Positions 56,150-64,000 of a stretch of 64,000 nucleotides of DNA are shown in pieces. The notes beneath the pieces were generated by a model that saw only the letters and a program-made list of their open reading frames with translations, did no database searches and was not told where the DNA came from. Source of the stretch: Aegilops tauschii subsp. strangulata (lineage: Eukaryota; Streptophyta; Magnoliopsida; Poales; Poaceae); assembly GCF_002575655.3 (NCBI RefSeq), contig NC_053039.3, positions 380,223,633 through 380,287,632 of the forward strand. Reading direction: 5' to 3'. The stretch's first letter is position 1, and every line of letters starts with the position of its first letter. Position numbers and translations under genes: made by a program.

Positions 56150-57150
56150 TGTTATTTTTCATGCACCATTTTTCATGCATTTACTGATTATTTTGAGCTA
56201 TAAGACCCTAAAATTGAAAAGCATTTCAAATAAACTCTGAAAAGGTTGAAAGTTGGCATGGTATCATCATTTCATCCACATAGCATGTGCAAGAAAGTTG
56301 AGAGGGTTACGGCAAAAACTGGATGCACTTCGTGTACAAAACGGACAATCTATTTCAAAGTATCAGGATTTCATACGAAAACTCGTCTGTTACAAAGGGA
56401 TTTCATTTTTTAAAACTTATTTAAACTCCTGACTTTTTGTGTGTTCAAAATGCACCATTCAAAGCCACATCATCATTTTTTAATCCTTTCTAACTTCATT
56501 TGTTATTTTTCATGCATTTACTAATTATTTTGAGCTATAAGACCCTAAAATTGAACCTGAAATTGAAAAACCCTACAAATAAACTCTGAAAAGGTTGAAA
56601 GTTGCCATGGTATCATCATTTCACCCACATAGCATGTGCTAAAAAGTTGAGAGGGTCCCGGCAAAAGCTGGATGCACTTCGTGAACAAAATGGACAATCT
56701 CTTTCGAAGTATCAGGGTTTCGGAGGAAAACTCATGTGTTACAAAAGGATTTCATTTTCTTGAACTTATTTGAACTCCAGACTTTTTGTGTGTTCAAAAT
56801 GCACCATTGAAAGCCACATCATCAATTTTCAACCCTTTCTGACTTCATTTGTTATTTTTCATGCAGTGACGGATTGTTTTGAGCTAAATGACCCTGAAAT
56901 TGAAAAGCCCTACAAATGAGCTCTGAAAAGGTTGAAAGTTGGCATGGTATCATCATTTCACCCACATAGCATGTGCTAAAAAAGTTGAGAGGGTTACGGC
57001 AAAAGCTGGATGCACTTCGTGAACAAAATGGACAATCTTTTTCGAAGTATCAGGGTTTCGGACGAAAACTCATCTGTTACAAAGGGATTTCATTTTATTG
57101 AACTTATTTGAACTCCAGACTTTTTGTGTGTTCAAAATGAACCATTCAAA
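56150..57150. repeat. Three tandem units of about 340 bp in CACTA-B
   Basis: GAGCTATAAGACCCT / GAGCTAAATGACCCT occurs at 56195, 56532 and 56881. Each is followed by AAAAGGTTGAAAGTTG, CACATAGCATGTGC, GGATGCACTTCGTG, GTATCAGG and GACTTTTTGTGTGTTCAAAA. Unit spacing is 337 and 349 bp. Units differ by scattered substitutions. Confidence 0.85.
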
Positions 57151-57195
57151 GCAGAGACTGATTTTGAATGGTGCATATTCAACACACAAAAAGTC
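57117..57195. repeat. Short hairpin closing the tandem array
   Basis: AGACTTTTTGTGTGTTCAAA (57117) faces ATATTCAACACACAAAAAGT (ending 57194), with ACCATTCAAA / TTTGAATGGT inside. Arms are about 34 bp, loop about 11 nt. Confidence 0.75.
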
Positions 57196-57434
57196 TGTAA
57201 AGATCGCCAACCCCAACATAAAAAATGAGCATAGATGCGCCTATAGAGAGAATTTAACCTAAATTCATAATAAATTTCTATGAATTTCAAAGAAATTTAC
57301 TCTAAATTTAGGTCAAATTCCCTGTATAAGGGCATCTATTTTCACTTTGAGAGGAGCTCAACAAGGCAGAGAGGGACGGGCTTATAAACTGGTGTGAGCG
57401 CCCTTCGGTTGGCGAGGTGGGACTAAACTCTGAC

Positions 57435-57700
57435 CGCAACGAGGACCAACCATTTAGTCCCGGTTTGTGGCACAAACCGGGACTAATGGTCATGGGCCAG
57501 GGGCGAGGCGCATTGGTCTCGGTTCGTGCGTGGAACCGGGACCAAAAGGTCTAGATGAACCGGGACCAATGGCCCACGTGGCCCGGCCGGCCCCCTGGGC
57601 TCACGAACCGGGACAGTTGCCTCCTTTGGTCCCGGTTCGTGAGCAAACCGGGATTAATGGTACTACGAGGGCCGAACCAATGCCCTGTTTTCTACTAGTG
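57435..57700. repeat. CACTA-B right subterminal array and terminus
   Basis: TTTAGTCCCGGTTTGTGGCA, ACAAACCGGGACTAATGG, GAACCGGGACCAAAAGG and TTTGGTCCCGGTTCGTGAGC form palindromic pairs leading to CTACTAGTG. Confidence 0.85.
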
Positions 57701-57703
57701 CTT

Positions 57704-58215
57704 GGTTATCCAAAACAGGGTTTTTACAACTGATAGATTACATTGGCGGGGATGGGTAAACCTGATCATTGCCCCCCTTGCAAGCAGGTCCATAAGTCTG
57801 TCGCCCACCAACTTTCCCCGAGTTTGGGTGAAGATCGATCATCAATTGGCTTGGCCTTCATGAATTTTTGCCTATGCAATGGAGACACACTACCTCGGTG
57901 AAAGCTTGATGGATTGATATTATGAGCAAGAGAAGTGGTCATAAGGGGCCTTGCCCGCTTAATGATAGTGGTTTAGTGGGAGATTTGGAAGGCGCGCAAC
58001 AAAAAGGTATTCCGAAACATTGTCACCTCACTATGGTGGTTGTTTGTTAGATGAAAGACGAGGCCTGGCTTTGGATCATTGCAAGCGCAAGACATTTGAG
58101 TAATGTAATGTTGTCAAAGTATTTTGCTTCTCTTCCTGCTTTGTGGGATAATATCTAAACCCTTCTCTCTTTATTAATGAAAATGCAAGCCATTTGCCTT
58201 GCTTCAAAGAGAGAG
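57704..58215 (+). mobile_element. Deleted LINE, right piece with 3' end
   Basis: Continues the frame broken at 51303 (FAWLSKTGFLQL across the join). It then carries decayed RNase H-neighbour words such as WEIWKARNKKVFRN-like GRFGRRATKRYSE and KDEAWLWIIASARHLSN-like residues in shifted frames. TTCTCTCTTTATTAATGAAA at about 58162 and CTTGCTTCAAAGAGAG mark the 3' UTR and end. Confidence 0.6.
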
Positions 58216-59150
58216 AGAGAAACAAGCCACGACTCAGGGTTTGATCGACGCGTAACATGGTACGTGTAATTGTTCACTTAACACAGAATCATTGACCTAA
58301 CACTCGTGCTCTCTTTCAGAAAACCCAACCCTTCAAGGATACGATGTTGTGCGCGTGTGCGGATCCATTAATCCATCATCTAAAACAAATGCGCTTGCGT
58401 AGTAGATCCATGGATCGTAGTGGACTGACACTGTGAGCAAGAGAAGTGGTTATAAGGGCTAGTTCTTTTGCTAGCTTTTTTGGGCTTCCAGAATAAGCTG
58501 CCCCCTACCCAGCTTATTCTAGAAGCCCAAACAAAATTTTCTTTTTATAAGCCTATTAGTCAAGTCTTAACTACTAGGCTTCTAAAAAGATAAATTTGGT
58601 TGGGCTTCTAGAATAAGCTAGGTAGGGGGCAGCTTATTGCAGCTTATTCTAGAAGCCACCAAAAGAACTGGCCCTAAGGGCCCTTTGCCTCACCGATGAT
58701 GCTTGTTTAGTGTGAGATTTGGAAGGGATACAACACAAGGGTATTCCGAGACATTACTACTCCCACGATGGTGATTGTTGCTAAGATCAAAGACGAGGAC
58801 CGACTTCGGGTCATTGCGGGTGCGAAGGCATTTGAGTAATGTAATTTGTTTGTTTTCCTGCTCTGCAGGATAATGTCGTCTAAAGCCTTCTCTCTTTAAT
58901 AATAAAAATGACAAGCCATTTGCCTTGTTTCAAAGAGAAACAAAACTGAGGCTTGGTTTTGATCGACCGTAACATGTTAGTAGGTGTAATCGTTCACTTA
59001 ACACCGGATCACTGACCTAACACTCGTGATCTCTTTCAGAAAACCTAACCCTTGAAGGATTCCAGAATAATGTGTGGTGCGTGTGTGTGCAGATACATTA
59101 ATTCATCAATCATCCAAAACAAAATGCGCGTGCGTAGTAGATCCACGGAG
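57910..59150. repeat. Tandem duplication of LINE 3' end plus flank (2 x about 0.5 kb)
   Basis: Copy 1 (about 57910-58420) and copy 2 (about 58421-59150) share GAGCAAGAGAAGTGGT, CATTTGAGTAATGTAAT, TTGATCGACCGTAACATG-type, CTAACACTCGTG, TCTCTTTCAGAAAACC and GCGTAGTAGATCCA. Copy 2 carries a 215-bp MITE. Because the unit extends past the LINE end into adjacent sequence, this is a segmental duplication, not two LINE insertions. Confidence 0.85.
58460..58674. mobile_element. hAT-type MITE inside duplication copy 2
   Basis: The left end TAGTTCTTTTGCTAGC faces a right end that reads AGGGCCAGTTCTTTTGGTGG on the minus strand. TAAGGGC flanks it at 58453-58459 and 58675-58681. The interior is a near-palindrome of GGGCTTCTAGAATAAGCT and AGCTTATTCTAGAAGCCC. 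Copy 1 shows the unoccupied site (ATAAGGGGCC). Confidence 0.8.
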
Positions 59151-59982
59151 CACGTCGACCGATCGACAAATCGGAAAGGGACGCCGGCGTTGGGTGAGAG
59201 GGGAAAGAGGGCGAAAAGAGATGGGCATTACGCATATGTTTAACGACTATAATTTGTCATGTCGCGTCAGTGCTCGTCCAACCATCCATCGGCAGTTTTC
59301 AGGTTGCTGTCTGCTGCCCAAAAGGCGCCAAACCAAACCCGCTCGATCGGCCATTGGCAGCGACGCTCAAGATGGCAGCACCAGTGATGCTTTATTAAAC
59401 CTGTATTCGTGTCCAATTAGCAGTTTTATCGTGGCAGCCGCTAATTATAAAAAATAATCTCAACTTGCTTTACCGCGGGTGCTCAAGATCGGTGCGCCCA
59501 GATCAAGATCGGCCACCATCGCATGTGATCAGTTGGGTCGCTGTGCGTCAAGATTTGAGATGCGTCACCCCAGGGCCGCCTTGGGCGCCGGAGATTAATT
59601 AGGGAATGCTGGTGCGGTAGCAGCACCGTTGCATAGTTTATGCGCCAGTACCCAAACTGCCGGCCGTGCCAGGGACTGTGGACCGAGTGTCAGCATCGGT
59701 GCTAATGACGTGTAGGTTAATTTTCTTGAAACAGCGATCACGTGGAGGGTTACTGTGTTGCCAAAGGAAGAATGTTTGGTTGGCATCCAAGATGTATGTA
59801 TAACTGATCCTAAAAAAAAAGATGTATGTATAACTTTTTTTTTTGTTGTGAACAAAAGTATATGTCCTGCGTTTGATGGACTGCCAGAGAAACGAACCGA
59901 CATTGATCAAAATACAAATAGTTTGTTGCAAAGTTTGTTATTAGGAATATGTTTGGGCTCCAACAAGCACACTCAATATATA
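59151..59982. other. Spacer; no gene recognised
   Basis: Mixed-composition sequence with a direct repeat GATGTATGTATAACT at about 59790 and 59820 and A- and T-runs. No domain, RNA gene or element end is recognised. Confidence 0.5.
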
Positions 59983-60081
59983 CAAACCTCGGAATTACTT
60001 GCCGCTCAAACAAATGTATCTAGCACTGAAATATGTCTAGATACATCCATTTCAGCGACAACTAATTCCAGACGGAGGTAG
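59983..60081. mobile_element. Stowaway MITE, about 99 bp
   Basis: On the minus strand it starts CTACCTCCGTCTGGAATTAG with TTGTCGCTGAAATGGATGTA. The other end reads CTCGGAATTACTTGCCGCTC, with ACAAATGTATCTAG as the inner pair. TA flanks at 59981-59982 and 60082-60083. The left terminal CTCCCTCC has decayed. Confidence 0.75.
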
Positions 60082-60082
60082 T

Positions 60083-61785
60083 ATACTTTTTCGACAAATA
60101 TATTTGGAATACTACTATACAAACCAACAAAAATAGGCTTGGAGTTCAGTTGTTCTATTAATAAATGGCTAGTTGTAAACAATGTATATGGAGTAATATT
60201 CCTTTGGTCATAATTCCACATACTGCAGAAGAAGAATAAACCTGAAATACATTCTTATGTTTTTGTGGGTTTAAGGTTTACACGATTGTCTTTCTCGCCC
60301 TTCAAAGCCACGTACCAGTGGTGCACGAATAGTCCATTCCGTGCTGGAGTCGACGATGGCGGTGCCTTCGGGTGTCGCTCACCTTCATGGAGGCATTGTA
60401 TGATGGAGCTGCGACACTTCCTCCTTATTTGTAGTCTCCGGCGAAAACCTCAGATCCTTTTGGATCCATCGACGGTGGCGCTTCGAGCGTCGCCCCCTTC
60501 ATTGGAGGCATCTATCTGGAGCCCCTCTGCTTGCCAGCTGAAAGTGGCTCCTTTGTGGTTGTGAATGCCCTTCTTCTTTGTTCGTGCCAGCGGTGTCAAA
60601 GTTTACCTTTTTGCGATCTTGGTGGTGGGTGTGCACAGTGAATCAATCTGAGTGTGGACTTAGCTCCTTGATACCCTTTGACTTCACCAGTAGTGTCGTT
60701 GTTGTGTTGTAGCCTCGGTTGCGTTTGGCTCTTCGTCTGGGTGTGGACTCGGTTGCTTGTTGCCCTTCGGTTGTGCCAATAGCCTTGAGACATAATCGAT
60801 GGTCTTGGTTGATTGCCGCTCTTCGTCTATGGTGATGGTGTTCCTTGTGCAACCTCTTGTTCATGAGGATAATGGAAAATGATGGCACTATGCTTCTTTT
60901 TTCTTTTCGACGCTTGCCCTGTTGTCGCCTCGACCCAGCTTTTCTCTTCTACATTCTCTTTTGTTGTGATCACTGGTGTGACCTAATTCTTCTCATTCAT
61001 GTTTTCCCCGGTAATTTCACGGCTCCTCTTCTTAATGATGGAAGTAATGCTGCTACATTTCGTCGAGAAAAAGGTGTTGAACTACCGAGGAGTTATACCA
61101 AAGGAATGGATACGTAAATTCACATGGGCACACACCTGTGAAAATACCTGCTGCCATTCATGTGCGTCGTGATCCGTGCACATGCTTAGACAGAAAATGG
61201 TTGAAAATGGATGGAAATTGTTAGTTCTCTGAATATGAAATAGTATACGTGTTTATTATATACAAATACGACTGTCTACCTGTCTGTATCCTACACCCAC
61301 CATTCTGTTATGAATCCTGTTCCACGAGTTCTGAACACTGTTCATCTTCTTTCTTCCTTCATCATTGCCCTGTTCTTATGTTATTTCAGTTTTGCTTTCT
61401 CCTTTTCTTTTATCTTCCTTTCCCTTCTGTCCAATGCTTTCGTTTACGTGATCTCCATTCATTTGTTCGTGCTGTTCTATGTGTTATTTGTTTGATGCAT
61501 CTTTTTCCCATGCAAACTCGCTACTGTTATTTTCCCAACTTTTTTCGTTCTCTTGCCTCATATATGTATCGTTCTGTTCTTCAATACTTACATCCTTCTA
61601 CTGTCAAATATTGATTTGTGAAAACAATTCGATACAGTAGTTATGATTTTCGCGCTAGTAGATATAAGTTCGGTTATGTTCTTCAAAGTGCACTGCTTTT
61701 TGTATTATTTGATTTCATTTTCATTCCCCTTTCGTCACAAAACTTACCATGCGCATTCAATTTTTGCTCATGGAACTTGTGCCTA
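60083..61785. other. Spacer with fragments of dispersed repeats; no gene recognised
   Basis: 60300-60560 contains two similar blocks (GGTGCCTTCGGGTGTCGCTC and GGTGGCGCTTCGAGCGTCGC, each followed by TTCATGGAGGCAT or TTCATTGGAGGCAT). 60600-60830 has GGTTGCGTTTGGCTCTTCGT and GGTTGATTGCCGCTCTTCGT. These look like old tandem repeats. The T-rich frames at 61249-61614 and 61310-61495 show no known domain. Confidence 0.45.
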
Positions 61786-62094
61786 CTCCCTCCTTTCCGG
61801 TTTATAGGGCTTATCTCAAAATTTTAGTTTTTCCATTTTATAAGGCTCAATTTGGTTGTTCCCCATCACAAGTTCAGATTCGAAGGTGCATTAAATCATT
61901 GCATGCAAATTGACCAATGCATGTACTTTATGCATGCATGCATTGAAATTAATGCATTGGTAGACATATTTTTTTGAGAAAACAAAAGCATTAATTGGGT
62001 GCTTTTGCAAATTACAAAAAGTATTCCACCACTCACCATCTACCTTGGTTGGTGAGATTTTTGAATTGAGCCTTATAAATCGGAAAGTAGGGAG
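61786..62094. mobile_element. Stowaway MITE, 309 bp
   Basis: The left end CTCCCTCCTTTCCGGTTTAT and the right end, read on the minus strand as CTCCCTACTTTCCGATTTAT, form the TIR. It extends inward to AAGGCTCAA. TA flanks at 61784-61785 and 62095-62096. The interior includes ATGCATGCATGCAT-like sequence. Confidence 0.88.
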
Positions 62095-62488
62095 TATTAT
62101 GCTAGATCATTTTCGGGCAATTTTATTGTCGCGCACATGCAGCAAGTCGAGAAGCCAACTTACTTAACATTAATATATCTGGGTGTGCAAACAGAACACG
62201 TCTCATCTTCTTTCTTGCTCCTCTTTCTCCATCATATTCTTCCTTTCTAGTCACATCGTCCAGATCTGCTCTGTTCATAGTTTCGCCGGATGTTGCTGTG
62301 TAGGCTTGCCAGACGTGACAGCGAAACCCGTGGACGAGGGACTACACCATCATGATGTGGTTGTGGCCGACGCTGCTGCGGCAAGAAGAGCCATGGAAGA
62401 AAACCACAGTCGATCTCAATGCAGTTGATGTGAAGGTAAATCACCATGTATACTTCTTAATCTCCTCCAAAGCAGCTCCGTCTACTTA
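62095..62488. other. Spacer; no gene recognised
   Basis: A possible exon-like GC-rich stretch (62290-62420) lies between pyrimidine-rich sequence and GAAGGTAAATCACC, but no family is recognised. Confidence 0.4.
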
Positions 62489-64000
62489 TTCTTGGGGAAC
62501 GTAGTAATTTCAAAAAAATTCCTACGCGCACGCAAGATCATGGTGATGCATAGCAACGAGAGGGGAGAGTGTTGTCCACGTACCCTCGTAGACTGAAAGC
62601 GGAAGCGTTAGCACAACGCGGTTGATGTAGTCGTACGTCTTCACGATCCGATCGATCAAGTACCGAACGCACGGTACCTCCGAGTACAGCACACGTTCAG
62701 CCCGATGACGTCCCTCGAACTCCAATCCAGCCGAGTGTTGAGGGAGAGTTTCGTCAGCACGACGGCGTGGTGACGATGATGATGTTCTACCGATGCAGGG
62801 CTTCGCCTAAGCAGCGCTACAGTATTATTGAGGTGGACTATGGTGGAGGAGGCACCGCACACGGCTAAAAGGTCAATGATCAATTGTTGTTTCTTTAGGG
62901 TGCCCCCTGCCCCCGTATATAAAGGAGCAAGGGGGGAGAGGCGGCCGGCCAGGAGAGGGGCGCGCCAGGAGGAGTCCTACTCCCACCGGGAGTAGGACTC
63001 CCTCCCTCCCTTGTTGGATTAGGAGAAGGGGGAAAAGAGGAGGAGGAGAAGAAGGAAAGGGGGGCGCCCCCCCTCCTTGTCCAATTCGGACTAGAGGGGG
63101 AGGGGGCGCGCGGCCTGCCCTGGCTGCCCATCCTCTTCTCCACTAAGGCCCATGTAGGCCCATTAATCCCCGGGGGGGGGTTCCGGTAACCCCCCGTACT
63201 CCTGTATATATCCGATAACCCCCGGAACCATTCCGGTGTCCGAATATAGTCGTCCAATATATCAATCTTCATGTCTCGACCATTTCGAGACTCCTCGTCT
63301 AGTCCGTGATCACATCCGGGACTCCGAACAATCTTCGGTACATCAAAACATATAAACTCATAATATAACTGTCATCGAAACTTTAAGCGTGCGGACCCTA
63401 TGGGTTCGAGAACTATGTAGACATGACCGAAACACGTTTCCGGTCAATAACCAATAGCGGAACCTGGATGCTCATATTGGCTCCCACATATTCTACGAAG
63501 ATCTTTATCGGTCAAACCGCATAACAACATACGTTGTTCCCTTTGCCATCGGTATGTTACTTGCCCGAGATTCGATCGTCGGTATCTCAATACCTAGTTC
63601 AATCTCGTTACCGGAAAGTCTCTTTACTCATTCCGTAATACATCATCCCGCAACTAACTCATTAGTTGCAATGCTTGCAAGGCTTAAGTGATGTGCATTA
63701 CCGAGTGGGCCCCGAGATACCTCTCCGACAATCGGAGTGACAAATCCTAATCTCGAAATACGCCAACCCAACAAGTACCTTCGGAGACACCTGTAGAGCA
63801 CCTTTATAATCACCCAGTTACGTTGTGACGTTTGGTAGCACACAAAGTGTTCCTTCGGTAAACGGGAGTTGCATAATCTCATAGTCATAGGAACATGTAT
63901 AAGTCATGAAGAAAGCAATAGCAGAATACTAAATGATCGTGTGCTAAGCTAACGGAATGGGTCAAGTCAATCACATCATTCTCCTAATGATGTGATCCCG
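62489..64000 (-). mobile_element. Reverse-strand copia LTR (Angela/WIS/BARE type), cut by window end
   Basis: The 3' LTR terminus on the minus strand is visible as TTGGGGAACGTAGTAATTTC (62492), the inverse of the end at 39898. Family landmarks follow: TATA on the minus strand (CCTTTATATACGGG at 62911), CTCGGTAATGCACATCAC near 63693 and GGGATCACATCATTAGGAGA at the window edge. The start TGTTGGAAATATG is beyond 64000. Whether it is solo or part of a full element cannot be told. Confidence 0.85.
62974..63004. repeat. Short palindrome in the copia LTR
   Basis: GGAGTCCTACTCCC and GGGAGTAGGACTCC flank a 3-nt spacer (ACC), giving a perfect stem just downstream of the LTR TATA box on the minus strand. 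Confidence 0.85.

Larger units (their letters stand above)
51304..57700 (-). mobile_element. CACTA-B: 6.4-kb CACTA transposon carrying B3 gene
   Basis: The left end is GACTAGTAGAAAAAGGG (first base C changed to G) and the right end is TTTTCTACTAGTG, its inverse. CTT flanks both sides (51301-51303, 57701-57703), and the LINE codons on either side rejoin in frame. Subterminal arrays of CCCGGTT...AACCGGGAC lie at 51320-51520, 55320-55510 and 57440-57660. The cargo on the minus strand is the small ORF (54060-54455) and the B3 gene (52014-53208). No transposase or ORF2-type gene is present, so it is non-autonomous. Confidence 0.92.

Noticed and set aside
61249..61614. 121-residue Cys/Phe-rich frame that could look like a small secreted or membrane protein
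   Set aside because: T-rich spacer, with an alternative frame open over the same bases, no start context and no recognised family.

Overview
The window reads as intergenic DNA from a large, repeat-rich grass genome, most likely Triticeae (wheat, Aegilops or barley relatives). I recognise CACTA elements with Triticeae-type ends (CACTACTAGGAAAA and CACTAGTAGAAAAAGGG), LTRs opening TGTTGGAAATATGCCC as in the Angela/WIS/BARE copia group, Stowaway MITEs opening CTCCCTCC, very long gypsy-type LTRs and plant LINEs. No convincing host gene, rRNA, tRNA or CRISPR array was seen. Almost every coding stretch belongs to a mobile element, usually a broken one.

Layout. 1-886: two MITEs and spacer. 887-35723: a stack of nested insertions. 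The outermost layer has inverted ends CTAAGAGCATCTA at 887 and 35723 and holds a broken NAM-associated (PIF/Harbinger-like) reading frame at 34772-35460. Inside it, a TATA-bearing repeat (1163-1286, resumed at 27161) was split by a 25.9-kb CACTA element, here called CACTA-A (1287-27160, target duplication AGA). CACTA-A was then invaded by a 14.3-kb non-coding LTR element (1910-16189, GCTGG), which itself took up a Mutator-like element (10491-13172), and by a solo LTR (17358-18985, CGAGG). A gypsy relic (from about 28266) is split by a 4.05-kb solo LTR (29517-33569, ATATG). A remnant of a third CACTA follows.

35724-41690: a foldback MITE, a rearranged Stowaway and a 5'-truncated LINE whose reverse transcriptase frame is interrupted only by a solo copia LTR (38164-39898, GGAGA). 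42480-44930: a degenerate minisatellite. 44930-48280: the stretch with the fewest recognisable repeats. 48280-59150: a deleted LINE carrying a reverse-strand solo LTR (48880-50493) and a 6.4-kb CACTA-B (51304-57700, CTT), ending in a tandem duplication of about 0.5 kb. 59150-64000: spacer, two Stowaways and a reverse-strand copia LTR cut by the window edge.

The most interesting content is a module shared by CACTA-A and CACTA-B, which have different terminal and subterminal sequences. In both, on the minus strand, a small 131-residue-type ORF lies upstream of tandem hairpin units, then a four-exon gene with B3-like DNA-binding domains, then a long hairpin just past the gene's 3' end. In CACTA-A that hairpin is a perfect 55-bp stem with a 4-nt loop. 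A probable third B3-like fragment sits in the CACTA remnant near 33.7 kb. Neither full element shows a tnp2-type transposase. A transposon-borne DNA-binding protein plus small-RNA-type hairpins is the candidate for an undescribed system; its function is inference.
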